Of a stretch of 64,000 nt of DNA, positions 17,123 through 26,017 are shown one piece after another (within the stretch, counting starts at the first letter, position 1; the number at the start of each line of letters is the position of its first letter). The translations under genes and the position numbers were made by a program. This stretch comes from Alistipes sp. (GTDB taxonomy: Bacteria; Bacteroidota; Bacteroidia; Bacteroidales; Rikenellaceae): the NCBI GenBank assembly GCA_017547175.1, contig JAFYQI010000006.1, positions 62,001 through 126,000 on the forward strand. The letters run 5' to 3'. The notes under the pieces were generated by a model. It searched no databases. It saw only the letters and a program-made list of their open reading frames with translations, and was not told the origin of the DNA.

Positions 17123-19402
17123 TTATTGAAAATTAATACGCAAAGTAACGCCTAAAATACGGCCGCAATCACGTTGTACGAAACGGTTGCCGATCGACTC
17201 GAAGTAGAAGACGTCATACGCCTTGTCCGTGAGGTTTTGCCCCCAGAAGTCGATCGCGTAGTGTTGATGCTCGAGACGCACCGAGGCGTTGAAGGTGGTG
17301 TAGTAGGGTTGGCTGACGGTGTTGGCTTCGTTCCAATAGATCTTGCCCACACCGCGCATGCCGCTGTGCAGCACCACGTCGCCCAACCAACGTACACCGG
17401 TCGGGATGGTCCACGTAAGACCTGTCGAGAGGGTGTGCTGCGGAGCAAAGGGAACGTAGTTGCCACGGAAGTCCTGCTCGCCATCCACATAGTGGCGGAA
17501 GGTGGCATTCGTGTAGCCGTACGAGAGGTCGATATCGAGTGCCTGCACGGGCTTGATCTGCAGGGCAAACTCACCACCCAGCGAGCGGGTGCGACCAGCG
17601 TTGGTCATCATGCGACCCGTGGCGTTGGCATCGGCCAGGACGGTCAGCTGCTGGTTGCGACAATCGATGGCAAAGAGGGCAAAATCGCCACGCACAATAC
17701 CGTCGGCACACGAGAAGTGACCACCCACCTCGTAGTTCCAGCTATACTCGGGATCGTAGGATAGGATGTCCGACTCCTCGAACTCTCCACCCATGGCCTG
17801 CGTCTGCAACATCTCGCGCAGAATATCGGAGTAGATCTGTGTGTTGAATCCGCCTGCCTTGAAGCCACGCGAGAAGGAGGCGTAGAGGTTGCGATTCTCG
17901 TCGAAACGGTAGATGAGCGAGAACTTGGGCAGCAGCTCCGTGAAGTGACGTTTGTAGCTACTCTTCGTGTCGAGGGTGATCGGCTCCTGTTCAATGGGGA
18001 AGGGCATCGGCCCCGCCTTGAGGTTGAATTTCAGCATACCCTCGCCGTGGGTCTCGAGGCGCACCTGCTCATGCTCGACGCGCAGACCCGCCTTGGCCTC
18101 AAAACGGCCAAAACGCAGGCTCGACTCGTGGTAGGCGGCAAAGCCGTAGGCCGGGCTCTTGAACGACGAGTTCAGCGGCATATTCTCTAGGGCGTGCATC
18201 TCGACACGACCGCTGGCGTTGGCCGCCTTGAAGATGATCTCATCCACACCCGCGGTCTTGAAGAGTACCGGCGCCTCCATCTGCTGGGCACGGTAGAAGC
18301 CATACAAACCGAAGAGGTAGTTGTAGGTGCGTGCTCCACGCGAGCGGAAGATCAGATCCTCGGTGATGACGTGCTCCTCGATAGCCTGGCCGAGCGTGAA
18401 ATAGTCGAGTGGCGTGAAGTCGTTGTCCAGACGCATGTCGTCGTCAGTAAGCTGGTAGGAGGTGATCGACGAGAGCGAGTGACGATCCGTCTCGTAGAGA
18501 ATCGTCAGTCCGTCGCTGAAGGTGAAACGCTCGTAGCGACACGAGTCGTTGTAGGCAATCTGTCCGGGCTTTACGACGTAGCCGTCGGCATTCGCAACCC
18601 CCTCCGAGCGTCCACCGATAAAGGCATAAGGGTAGCCTCCCTGCTTGGTCATGGCAACCGAAAGCGTGTTTTCGATACGCAGCCCCTTATTGTTGCGGAA
18701 GAGGAGCTTCCAGCGACCACCGTCCGAATTCTCCCAGTCGGCTATCTTGCCCGTAAGTTCGTTGCGGAAGAAACCATCGCTTCGGGTGGTGTAGGCCGAG
18801 AGCGAAGAGGCCCACTTGTTGTTGATCTTTATATAGGTCGAAACACGCAGACGGTAGGTGTTGCCGCTGCTGTAGCCGGCCTCGAGGCGCGAACCCTGGT
18901 AGTTGAAGGGCGAGAGGGTGTAGATGTTGATCACACCACCCATCGTGTTACGACCGTAGAGGGTCGATTGCGGACCGCGCAACACCTCGATACGCTCGAT
19001 GTCCGAGAGCTCCGTGTCAAAGCCGTTCTTCTGCATCACGGGGACATTGTCCACCGTCAGACCGATGGCTGGCTGGTCGATGCGGGCACCCAGACCACGC
19101 ACGTAGATCGACGAGGTCATGCGTGAACCATAGTCGGGGATATGGAGGTTGGGCACAATCTCGGCCATATCCTTCAGAGCCGTAATGTGGTTGCGATCCA
19201 CGGCGCGTTCGCCCACGATCGTGGCAGCCACGGGTTCCGAACGCAGCACCAGACCCTGCTTGATGGCCGTCACCTGCACATGGTCAACCAAAATGGTTGT
19301 ATCGGCATCCGCAACGAGTTGCTCCTCGTTCGTGTGTGCCGAAGCAGGTAAGCAGAGGACCCCTGCGACCAAAAGTGCGAGCGTCAGTCTATATAGTTTC
19401 AT
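17123..19402 (-). CDS. TonB-dependent outer-membrane receptor
   Basis: 759 aa from MKLYRLTLALL (ATG 19402-19400); the longer frame upstream lacks a signal peptide. After the signal peptide (cleavage likely near PASA) there is a plug domain with the diagnostic block IERIEVLRGPQSTLYGRNTMGGVINI, then a 22-strand-type barrel ending in LRINFQ with terminal Phe/aromatic. There is no N-terminal carboxypeptidase-like domain, so it is of the siderophore/cobalamin-receptor type rather than SusC. Its ligand is unknown. It lies between rlmH and nadC in one run, not beside a SusD partner. Confidence 0.92.
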   Translation of the reverse strand: MKLYRLTLALLVAGVLCLPASAHTNEEQLVADADTTILVDHVQVTAIKQGLVLRSEPVAATIVGERAVDRNHITALKDMAEIVPNLHIPDYGSRMTSSIYVRGLGARIDQPAIGLTVDNVPVMQKNGFDTELSDIERIEVLRGPQSTLYGRNTMGGVINIYTLSPFNYQGSRLEAGYSSGNTYRLRVSTYIKINNKWASSLSAYTTRSDGFFRNELTGKIADWENSDGGRWKLLFRNNKGLRIENTLSVAMTKQGGYPYAFIGGRSEGVANADGYVVKPGQIAYNDSCRYERFTFSDGLTILYETDRHSLSSITSYQLTDDDMRLDNDFTPLDYFTLGQAIEEHVITEDLIFRSRGARTYNYLFGLYGFYRAQQMEAPVLFKTAGVDEIIFKAANASGRVEMHALENMPLNSSFKSPAYGFAAYHESSLRFGRFEAKAGLRVEHEQVRLETHGEGMLKFNLKAGPMPFPIEQEPITLDTKSSYKRHFTELLPKFSLIYRFDENRNLYASFSRGFKAGGFNTQIYSDILREMLQTQAMGGEFEESDILSYDPEYSWNYEVGGHFSCADGIVRGDFALFAIDCRNQQLTVLADANATGRMMTNAGRTRSLGGEFALQIKPVQALDIDLSYGYTNATFRHYVDGEQDFRGNYVPFAPQHTLSTGLTWTIPTGVRWLGDVVLHSGMRGVGKIYWNEANTVSQPYYTTFNASVRLEHQHYAIDFWGQNLTDKAYDVFYFESIGNRFVQRDCGRILGVTLRINFQ

Positions 19403-19430
19403 GGGTGGGTATTGGTTGATTTTTAATCCG

Positions 19431-19904
19431 TTATTCGTGATGATAGGGTTCGTTGTTGAGGATCGTGAAGGCGCGATAGATCTGCTCGGCAAAGATGGCA
19501 CGCACGATCTGGTGCGAGAAGGTCATCTTCGAGAGCGAGAGCTTCTGGTTGGCCCGGCGATAGACCTCCTCCGAGAAACCGTAGGGCCCACCGATGACAA
19601 AGACCAGGCGCTTCAGACCGCTCACCATCCGTTTGCGCATCCACTGAGCAAACTCCACCGAACGCAGCTCGTCGCCGTGCTCATCGAGCAGTACGACGTA
19701 GTCACTTTCGGTCAGTTGGGCGAGGATGCGTTCTCCCTCGCTTTGGTTTTGTTGTTGCGTCGAGAGGTTTTTCGTGTTGCGCAGGTCAGGCAGGGTGGTG
19801 ATGCCGAAGCGACAATAGTGGTTCACCCGCTTTTGGTACATCTCTACCAGCGTGTTCACCTCCTTCGAATCGGTCTTACCGACCACGATCAATTCAATCT
19901 GCAT
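19431..19904 (-). CDS. rlmH: 23S rRNA (pseudouridine-1915-N3)-methyltransferase
   Basis: SPOUT methyltransferase acting on pseudouridine 1915 of helix 69 in the assembled ribosome. The start is at MQIELIVVGKT (ATG 19904-19902), giving 157 aa, the normal length. Motifs VLLDEHGDELRSVEFAQW, FVIGGPYGFSEEV and the C-terminal LSKMTFSHQIVRAIFAEQIYRAF...PYHHE are all family hallmarks. The gap to the upstream gene is 25 bases and to the downstream TonB receptor gene 28 bases. Confidence 0.97.
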   Translation of the reverse strand: MQIELIVVGKTDSKEVNTLVEMYQKRVNHYCRFGITTLPDLRNTKNLSTQQQNQSEGERILAQLTESDYVVLLDEHGDELRSVEFAQWMRKRMVSGLKRLVFVIGGPYGFSEEVYRRANQKLSLSKMTFSHQIVRAIFAEQIYRAFTILNNEPYHHE

Positions 19905-19929
19905 AAGAGAAATCCTAATTTTGAATTTC

Positions 19930-21273
19930 CTAAAGATCCGTATTCCACTCGCCTGCGGCATCTTCGTAGATCACGGGGCGATCCTGCTCGACACTCTTGA
20001 GCCACTCATAGGCCTTGTACATGCAGTAGCCGTTTCCCGAGGGGTTGCCGAGTGTGTAGGCAATGACGCAGGTATGGTTGCGCGAACGATAGTACATCGC
20101 CTTGATGCGCTCGATGTACTCGTCGACCAACTTCGGATCGTTCGAGGGTGTTCCGCCCACACGACGCTCCATGCGCTTCTCGGGTGCGGCGATGGCGGGA
20201 CAATCGATTACATACAGCCCCTGCTCGGTGCAAAGTTCGTAGAACCAGCGCGGTTGCGGGTAGGTGGGGCAGAGCGTGTTGTATCCCTTTGTTTTGAGCG
20301 ATCGAAGCTCGGTCAGGGTCGTTTTGCGATCGATGGCTGCGTTGTAGCGCGTGGGCTTCAACTCCAATGCTGTGTCGTGCAGGATGATCTTTCCGTTTTC
20401 GAGCATCGGGCGTGCATAACCGATCTTGAGCGGCATATACTCTTTGTAGGCACCGTGACGACGCGAGAAGAGCATCACCTTATAGACCGGCGGGGTGGTC
20501 GATCCGGCCTTCCAACGATTTTGATTGACATGGTAGATGAAGGGGTCGAACTTGATTGTATCGGTCGATCGTCCCGGGATTGGAATGGCGCGCATGTTAA
20601 AATCGAGCAATTTACCCTGCGGTGAGTAGATGTCGTAGCCCATCTCGACCTCCTCCTCGTAGTTGTAGGCGTTCTGGGTCACCATACGCAGACGCAGGAT
20701 ACCGTCGCGGTGGAGCGAGTCGGGGATGAGTTTCAGCTCAAAGTCGCGCATCGAACGCTTCTCCTGGTAGTAGAGGTAGCTGTCGGTAAAGGCGGGACGC
20801 TCGATGGTGGCCACCGGGTTGATCTCGGGGGTACGACTCGGGCGTAAGATCATCTTGATGCTGTTCTCGCCTTGGTGGATGTGGGGGGTGAGGTGAAACT
20901 CGGAGGGGGTCAAAGCCTCCTCCACTTCGCCAACGAGCTGGTCGTTGAGGTAGAGTGAATAGGCCGAACCGACATTCTCCAAATGCAGATAGACCACACC
21001 ATCGGTCCATACGTAGGGAATTTCAATCGTCTGTCCGACAATGGCCATTTCGCCCGAAGCGGCCAATACCTGCGGTTTGAAGTCGATCGTATAACCCGAA
21101 GCTGAACGATTGCCCGATTCGGCATCGTGGCGCGTGTCGTAAGGAATGATCTCCGTACGGAAGATGCGACCGGCAGTGAGATCGGCCGGTTGAGGATTCA
21201 GCTCCCAGAAATGTTGGGCCGAGGCGGTCAGTGAAACGGCCAGGGCCAGGAGAGTCAGGATATGGTGTTTCAT
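19930..21273 (-). CDS. GH2 beta-galactosidase-like protein, truncated and lacking the acid/base Glu (likely pseudoenzyme)
   Basis: 447 aa with signal peptide (LTASAQ). The order is GH2 sugar-binding jelly roll (about 25-170), immunoglobulin-like domain, and the start of the TIM barrel. At the position where GH2 enzymes read GNES/GNEAGNGY, this protein reads GNPSGNGY, so the acid/base Glu is Pro (codon 411, 20041-20043). The protein stops after GEWNTDL, before the region that carries the nucleophile Glu. Compared with about 1000-residue LacZ-type enzymes, the second half is missing. It probably binds rather than cleaves glycans. First gene of the leftward run. Confidence 0.8.
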   Translation of the reverse strand: MKHHILTLLALAVSLTASAQHFWELNPQPADLTAGRIFRTEIIPYDTRHDAESGNRSASGYTIDFKPQVLAASGEMAIVGQTIEIPYVWTDGVVYLHLENVGSAYSLYLNDQLVGEVEEALTPSEFHLTPHIHQGENSIKMILRPSRTPEINPVATIERPAFTDSYLYYQEKRSMRDFELKLIPDSLHRDGILRLRMVTQNAYNYEEEVEMGYDIYSPQGKLLDFNMRAIPIPGRSTDTIKFDPFIYHVNQNRWKAGSTTPPVYKVMLFSRRHGAYKEYMPLKIGYARPMLENGKIILHDTALELKPTRYNAAIDRKTTLTELRSLKTKGYNTLCPTYPQPRWFYELCTEQGLYVIDCPAIAAPEKRMERRVGGTPSNDPKLVDEYIERIKAMYYRSRNHTCVIAYTLGNPSGNGYCMYKAYEWLKSVEQDRPVIYEDAAGEWNTDL

Positions 21274-21298
21274 CGCTTTTTCAAACTATATAACTGCA

Positions 21299-21330
21299 CA
21301 AAGGTACTTTTTTTTTGGCCAAATCACAAA
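21299..21330 (-). promoter_or_regulatory. Promoter of the leftward six-gene operon
   Basis: On the minus strand TTTG (21330-21327), 20-base spacer, then TACCTTTG (21306-21299). The ATG is 26 bases on. It interleaves with the asnS promoter on the other strand. Confidence 0.8.
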
Positions 21331-21345
21331 TAAATAGTACTTTTG
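21314..21345 (+). promoter_or_regulatory. Promoter of asnS
   Basis: TTTG (21314-21317), 20-base spacer, TACTTTTG (21338-21345), then 35 bases to the asnS ATG. Full consensus match. Confidence 0.8.
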
Positions 21346-21380
21346 TCAGTTACTTAAAGCAAATACGAAACAACAACCAT

Positions 21381-22769
21381 ATGAAAACGCAACGTATAGT
21401 AGAAATTCTCAACGCCGGCGCCGTTGATACCGATGTGGTAGTCAAGGGCTGGGTGCGCACCAAGCGCGGCAACAAAAACGTAGCCTTTATTGCGCTCAAC
21501 GACGGTTCGTGCATGCGCAACATCCAGATTGTGGTCGATCTGCAGAAGATCGCCGAGGAGACTTTGAAGCCCATCACGACGGGTGCCTGCATCCGTGTCG
21601 ATGGTCGTTTGGTAGCATCGCTCGGTGCCGGTCAGGGTGTCGAGGTACAGGCCGAGAAGATCGAACTGTACGGTACGGCCGATCCCGAGACCTACCCCTT
21701 GCAGAAAAAGGGCCACTCGTTGGAGTTCCTGCGTGAGATTGCTTACCTGCGTCCCCGCACCAACACCTTTGGTGCTGTGCTGCGCATTCGCCACGCCATG
21801 GCCTTTGCCATCCACGAGTATTTCAACAAGAAGGGCTTCTACTACCTCCACACACCGCTGATCACCGCCTCGGACTGCGAAGGTGCCGGTGAGATGTTCC
21901 AGGTGACGACGCTCGATCTGAACAATGTACCCAAGAACGAAGCCGGCGATGTAGATTTCTCGCAGGATTTTTTCGGCAAGGCCTGCAACCTCACCGTGTC
22001 GGGTCAGTTGGAGGGTGAGCTGGGTGCCCTGTCGATGGGTCAGATTTATACCTTCGGTCCTACGTTCCGCGCCGAGAATTCGAACACGCCGCGCCACTTG
22101 GCCGAGTTCTGGATGATCGAGCCCGAGGCAGCCTTCTACGAGTTGGAGGATAATATGGAGATGGCTGAGGACTTCCTCAAGTACCTCATTAACTATGCGT
22201 TGGAGAATTGCCGCGAGGATCTGGAGTTTATGAACAAGATGTGGGATCCGGAGTTGATCGAGCGTCTGAACTTTGTCGTAAACAACGATTTCAAGCGTCT
22301 GGACTACACGGAGGGTATCGAGATCTTGAAGGCTTCGGGTCAGAAGTTCGAGTTCCCCGTGGCTTGGGGTTGCGACCTGCAGTCGGAGCATGAGCGTTAC
22401 CTCGTAGAGAAACACTTTAAGCGTCCGGTGATCCTGATTAACTATCCGAAGGAGATCAAGGCTTTCTACATGAAGCAAAACGAGGATGGCAAGACGGTAC
22501 GTGCCATGGACGTTTTGTTCCCCAAAATCGGCGAGATTATCGGCGGATCGGAGCGTGAGGCCGATTATGGCAAGCTTTCTGCTCGTGTAGCCGAATTGGG
22601 TATGAGCGAGAAGAGCCTTTGGTGGTATCTCGATACGCGCCGTTGGGGTTCGGCTCCGCACTCGGGCTTCGGTTTGGGCTTTGAGCGTCTGTTGATGTTT
22701 GTGACGGGTATGACCAACATCCGCGACGTGATCCCCTTCCCGCGTACCCCGCTGCACGCAGACTTCTAA
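21381..22769 (+). CDS. asnS: Asparaginyl-tRNA synthetase
   Basis: Class IIb synthetase that charges tRNA-Asn. The start is at [11 protein letters not shown] (ATG 21381); the earlier in-frame ATG at 21315 lies inside the promoter. 462 aa. It has an N-terminal OB-fold anticodon-binding domain ([16 protein letters not shown]), then the class II core with motif 2 ([25 protein letters not shown]) and motif 3 ([16 protein letters not shown]). The [11 protein letters not shown] form is characteristic of AsnRS over AspRS. Confidence 0.97.
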   Translation: MKTQRIVEILNAGAVDTDVVVKGWVRTKRGNKNVAFIALNDGSCMRNIQIVVDLQKIAEETLKPITTGACIRVDGRLVASLGAGQGVEVQAEKIELYGTADPETYPLQKKGHSLEFLREIAYLRPRTNTFGAVLRIRHAMAFAIHEYFNKKGFYYLHTPLITASDCEGAGEMFQVTTLDLNNVPKNEAGDVDFSQDFFGKACNLTVSGQLEGELGALSMGQIYTFGPTFRAENSNTPRHLAEFWMIEPEAAFYELEDNMEMAEDFLKYLINYALENCREDLEFMNKMWDPELIERLNFVVNNDFKRLDYTEGIEILKASGQKFEFPVAWGCDLQSEHERYLVEKHFKRPVILINYPKEIKAFYMKQNEDGKTVRAMDVLFPKIGEIIGGSEREADYGKLSARVAELGMSEKSLWWYLDTRRWGSAPHSGFGLGFERLLMFVTGMTNIRDVIPFPRTPLHADF

Positions 22770-22803
22770 TCGGTAGTCGATTATTTTAATCCGATCAGAA
22801 AAT

Positions 22804-22849
22804 TTAATGGGACTTCTGCGCGTTAGGTAAGAGGTCCCGTTAATTTTTA
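22804..22849 (+). terminator. Terminator/attenuator between asnS and rpoN
   Basis: TTAATGGGAC (22804-22813) pairs with GTCCCGTTAA (22834-22843) with one G-T wobble, followed by T5. It stands seven bases before the rpoN ATG, so readthrough may set rpoN expression. Confidence 0.7.
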
Positions 22850-22855
22850 GGATAT

Positions 22856-24274
22856 ATGGCCATTAGTCAGAAACAGGTACTTTCGCTTCAGCAGAAGCTC
22901 TCTCCGCAGCAGATTCAGATGATCAAGCTGCTGGAGCTCCCCACCGTACAACTTGAGCAACGCATCAAGCAGGAGATCGAGGATAATATTGTCCTCGAAG
23001 AGGAAGAACGTACGGCCGAGGATGAGGAGCCGAAGGAGATCTCGGTGGAGGAGTATCTGCGCGAAGACGATACCCCCAGCTATAAGAGTCGTCTGAATAA
23101 CTATTCGCGCGATGATAAGCAACGCCCGGTCTATCTGACCGAGGGGCGTTCGTTGCAGGAGTATCTGGTCGAGCAGCTCGGCTACCGCAGCCTCACGGAG
23201 CGCGAGATGCGCCTAGCGGTCTATCTGGTGGGGAGTATTGACGAGGACGGCTATCTGCGTCGCGACTTGGAGTCGGTGTCGGATGATATCGCCTTTACGG
23301 TCGGCATCGATGCCTCGGTCGAAGAGCTAGAGCGCTTGCTGGCCATTATCCACGAGTTGGAGCCTGCGGGTGTCGGTGCACGTAATTTGCAGGAGTGCCT
23401 GTTGTTGCAGATCGGGCAGTTGCCTCAAACAACCGCCGTGCGTCGTTTGGCTACGCAAATCTTAACCCACCACTTCGAGGAATTTGTCAAGAAGCATTAC
23501 GAACGGCTGATGACGCGCCTGCAGGTGACCGAGGAGCAGTTCCGTGAAGCGATCGCTGAGATTCAGCGACTCTCGCCCAAGCCCGGAAACCTCTATGCCG
23601 AGGGTGGTACGGATACGACACCTTACATCATCCCCGACTTTTTGCTCGATTACCAGGATGGGGAGTTTCAGCTTGCGCTCAACTCCTACAATGTCCCTGA
23701 AGTGAAGGTCAATCGTCGCTATGTGGAGATGATCCGCGATATGGTAAAGGGTGACGGTAAGGTGCGCGAGGAGGATAAGGAGGCGCTGCAGTTTGTCAAG
23801 CAGAAGATCGATTCGGCTAAGTGGTTTATCTCGGCCATCAAGCAGCGCCACGATACACTGATGCGTACGATGCAGACGATCCTGGACTATCAACAGGAGT
23901 ATTTCCGCACGGGCGACCGCTCGAAGTTGCGCCCGATGATTCTGAAGGATATTGCCGACCGCACCGAACTCGATGTCTCGACCATCTCGCGCGTGGTGAA
24001 CAGCAAGTATGTGCAGACCCAATTCGGGATCATCCTCCTTAAGTCGCTCTTCTCGGAGGCAATGCAGACTTCGTCGGGCGAGGAGGTCTCCTCGTACGAG
24101 ATCAAGACCCTGCTGCAGAAATGTATTGACGAGGAGGATAAACGCCACCCCCTGACGGACGAGGTGCTGATGAACATGCTCAACGACGAGGGCTACTGCA
24201 TCGCCCGCCGCACAGTGGCTAAATATCGCGAGATGTTGGGGATTCCCGTAGCACGATTGCGCAAACAAATATAA
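22856..24274 (+). CDS. rpoN: RNA polymerase sigma-54 factor
   Basis: Alternative sigma factor that needs an AAA+ enhancer-binding activator. 472 aa. The Gln/Leu-rich region I (LSLQQKLSPQQIQMIKLLELP) is followed by the acidic region II, the core-binding region, the helix-turn-helix (about 370-395, LDVSTISRVVNSKY) and the C-terminal RpoN box ARRTVAKYRE. The start ATG lies directly after a terminator-like hairpin. No enhancer-binding protein is encoded in the window. Confidence 0.97.
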   Translation: MAISQKQVLSLQQKLSPQQIQMIKLLELPTVQLEQRIKQEIEDNIVLEEEERTAEDEEPKEISVEEYLREDDTPSYKSRLNNYSRDDKQRPVYLTEGRSLQEYLVEQLGYRSLTEREMRLAVYLVGSIDEDGYLRRDLESVSDDIAFTVGIDASVEELERLLAIIHELEPAGVGARNLQECLLLQIGQLPQTTAVRRLATQILTHHFEEFVKKHYERLMTRLQVTEEQFREAIAEIQRLSPKPGNLYAEGGTDTTPYIIPDFLLDYQDGEFQLALNSYNVPEVKVNRRYVEMIRDMVKGDGKVREEDKEALQFVKQKIDSAKWFISAIKQRHDTLMRTMQTILDYQQEYFRTGDRSKLRPMILKDIADRTELDVSTISRVVNSKYVQTQFGIILLKSLFSEAMQTSSGEEVSSYEIKTLLQKCIDEEDKRHPLTDEVLMNMLNDEGYCIARRTVAKYREMLGIPVARLRKQI

Positions 24275-24310
24275 AAGAAGCTCTCTAACAAATTGTCTTG
24301 CCCGAAAATA

Positions 24311-24346
24311 AAGGCTGTTCGCAAACTTGCTGAACAGCCTTTTTAT
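24311..24346. terminator. Bidirectional terminator between rpoN and the leftward regulator gene
   Basis: AGGCTGTTC (24312-24320) pairs with GAACAGCCT (24332-24340) around a short loop, with T5 to the right and an A-rich left flank. It sits between convergent genes. Confidence 0.82.
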
Positions 24347-24630
24347 TATCTCTCAATATAACTTCTCAAAGCCTCGACATACTTTTCAAAGGCCTTTGCG
24401 CCTTGCTCCGTGATGCGGCAGAGGGTGCAGGGCATCTTGCCGCGGAAGGTCTTTTTGACCGCTATGTAGCCAGCCTTCTGCAATTTGTCGATCTGCACAC
24501 TCAGATTGCCGGCCGTGGCACCCGTCTCCTGTCGAAGGAAGACAAAGTCGGCCTCCTCGACCCCCAAAAGGATCGACATCACCCCCAAGCGGAGTTCCGA
24601 GTGCAGCAACGGATCGAGCGTTTTAAGCAT
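24346..24630 (-). CDS. Winged-helix transcriptional regulator (MarR/ArsR-like, 'HTH_34' type)
   Basis: 94 aa, made almost wholly of one winged helix-turn-helix. The N-terminal DPLLHSELRLGVMSILL and recognition region TAGNLSVQIDKLQKAGYIAVKK match the small winged-helix proteins that in Bacteroidetes often accompany a membrane protein. Its ATG overlaps the end of the upstream membrane gene by eight bases, so the two are translationally coupled. It probably regulates its own operon (inference). Confidence 0.85.
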   Translation of the reverse strand: MLKTLDPLLHSELRLGVMSILLGVEEADFVFLRQETGATAGNLSVQIDKLQKAGYIAVKKTFRGKMPCTLCRITEQGAKAFEKYVEALRSYIER

Positions 24631-25258
24631 GTTTGCGCGTTTTGGCGTTCAAAATATGGCCCGGGATAATCATCCCGACGATAAACAACACGGCAAAGAT
24701 AAGAATTTGTCCCCCTTGCAAAAAGCGATTGTCCGTAATTATTTCGTGTGCGCGGAGGTAGGCGTTCAAATAGCCGAATCCCTCCAGCAGAATCGAGCCT
24801 GCAAGAAAGAGAATACCTCCCCACGAAACACCCTTTGCCTGAATCAGGCGCCCCGAAATCCAGGTGCCGATACCAATCAGGAGCAGCACAACCGAAAGGA
24901 TTGAAAGACCTCGCGTGCAGAGGACCATGAGAAAGGCCGGAATCAGCGCAATCGAGCAGACCAACCAAACCGACTCCATGGCGCGGTCGATGTAGTTTTT
25001 CGGCTCGGTGGGCTTTTTGCGGCAGGTGAGGAGCATTAAGGGGAATCCCAACGCGGGGATCAGCCACCAGGCATAGAGCCAATAGAGCGACCAGTCGTTT
25101 ATCACAACCAGCCATTCGAAGAGCGAGACGGCAACGGTCAGGTAGCCCCACACCAGATAGGGCTTGCCGGCATTGACGGTCAGTCGGCGGTGGGTGTTTT
25201 GAATCATCTGGGTAATAAGGGCCAGGCTCTCGGCCTCGGTCAATTTTCTTTCTTGCAT
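24623..25258 (-). CDS. Multi-pass membrane protein coupled to the winged-helix regulator
   Basis: 211 aa from MQERKLTEAESLALITQMI (ATG 25258-25256). A soluble, charged N-terminal helix of about 30 residues is followed by several hydrophobic segments (YLVWGYLTVAVSLFEWLVVI, WLIPALGFPLMLL, IALIPAFLMVLC, ILSVVLLLIGIGTWISG and a C-terminal VLFIVGMIIPGHIL), so five to six membrane helices. No enzymatic motif is recognised. The arrangement with the regulator resembles small stress- or signal-responsive membrane modules, but no function can be assigned. Confidence 0.8.
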   Translation of the reverse strand: MQERKLTEAESLALITQMIQNTHRRLTVNAGKPYLVWGYLTVAVSLFEWLVVINDWSLYWLYAWWLIPALGFPLMLLTCRKKPTEPKNYIDRAMESVWLVCSIALIPAFLMVLCTRGLSILSVVLLLIGIGTWISGRLIQAKGVSWGGILFLAGSILLEGFGYLNAYLRAHEIITDNRFLQGGQILIFAVLFIVGMIIPGHILNAKTRKHA

Positions 25259-25304
25259 CGTCGTTAGGGTGTTAAGGTTCAACAAAAAAGTTGTGATCAC
25301 GATG

Positions 25305-25336
25305 CAAATATAAAGTAGTTTATAAAATAAACCAAA
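25305..25336 (-). promoter_or_regulatory. Promoter of the membrane protein/regulator operon
   Basis: On the minus strand TTTG (25336-25333), 20-base spacer, TATATTTG (25312-25305); full consensus, 46 bases before the ATG. Confidence 0.8.
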
Positions 25337-25377
25337 TTTTTGGGCAGGAAAATTTTAGAAAAAGAGTTATGAGGCCT

Positions 25378-25422
25378 ATAAGACTTATAAGACCAATAAG
25401 ACCAATAAGACCAGTAAGACCT
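25378..25422. repeat. Period-9 tandem array, left of the four-helix-bundle gene
   Basis: Five 9-base units in a row: ATAAGACTT, three copies of ATAAGACCA, and GTAAGACCT. It begins 20 bases past the stop of the four-helix-bundle gene. The related array at 26018-26053 lies on the other side of that gene in inverted orientation. Confidence 0.85.
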
Positions 25423-25442
25423 ATAATATAAGGTGGATGGGG

Positions 25443-25988
25443 TTATTGGTTCGGGTGGTTTTTACGCGCGCGATAGAGTTCTTCGCGCACACCTCCCTTC
25501 TCGAGAAATTCGGCTTTTCGTTTTTCAATCAGGCGGTAGAGTAGGTAATCGACCTGGTGGATGAGAATCAGTGCGATGTTTGCAATTGTTTCATCCGAGC
25601 GCGATGGAATCGCTTGTCGATAGAAGGCAGATTCGTTATGTGCAGAGCAAATCGTGCGTGTTTGTTGCGCCTTTTCGCTTTCGGGCGACCAAATCTCAAG
25701 ATTGCGTACACGCAGATAATCTTCGTAATCGAGCATCAACTCTTTGAAACTTGCTTTGGCGACATTGAGCAGTTTGAGTTCGCTTTCGCGTGAGGTAGTT
25801 GATGAAGCACTTCCCTCGGCGATATTTTGTTTGCCTGATCGAGCGGCCTGTATCATTTGATCGATGGTGCGGTCGTTGACAGCTAAAAATCGATGGGCAA
25901 AGTGGTAGGTAATATCGTAGATACATTCCGCCTTTTGATAGACAATTAGCTCACGAAAATTTCCCTTCAAAGGTAAAAAATCAGCCAT
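25443..25988 (-). CDS. Four-helix-bundle protein (S23 / 23S rRNA-IVS family)
   Basis: 181 aa. The motifs RELIVYQKAECIYDITY, DQMIQAARSGKQNIAEGSAS and LKLLNVAKASFKELMLDYEDYL are typical of the S23/IVS four-helix-bundle family, which includes proteins encoded in intervening sequences of 23S rRNA and the diversity-generating-retroelement accessory protein Avd. No reverse transcriptase or template repeat is nearby, so no retroelement is implied. Base composition is visibly more AT-rich than the neighbours. It is bracketed by inverted period-9 arrays, which suggests the gene and repeats may have moved as a unit (inference). Confidence 0.85.
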   Translation of the reverse strand: MADFLPLKGNFRELIVYQKAECIYDITYHFAHRFLAVNDRTIDQMIQAARSGKQNIAEGSASSTTSRESELKLLNVAKASFKELMLDYEDYLRVRNLEIWSPESEKAQQTRTICSAHNESAFYRQAIPSRSDETIANIALILIHQVDYLLYRLIEKRKAEFLEKGGVREELYRARKNHPNQ

Positions 25989-26017
25989 AAACCGGATGCG
26001 TTATTTTTGTGTCTGCG

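Noticed and set aside
21354..22757. 467-codon open frame antisense to asnS
   Set aside because: Composition is that of a reverse-complement shadow and asnS is complete on the other strand.
25378..25422. Possible CRISPR array
   Set aside because: Units are 9 bases with no spacers, and no cas genes are present.
25443..25988. Diversity-generating retroelement accessory protein (Avd)
   Set aside because: The fold family fits, but there is no reverse transcriptase, template repeat or variable C-type lectin gene nearby.
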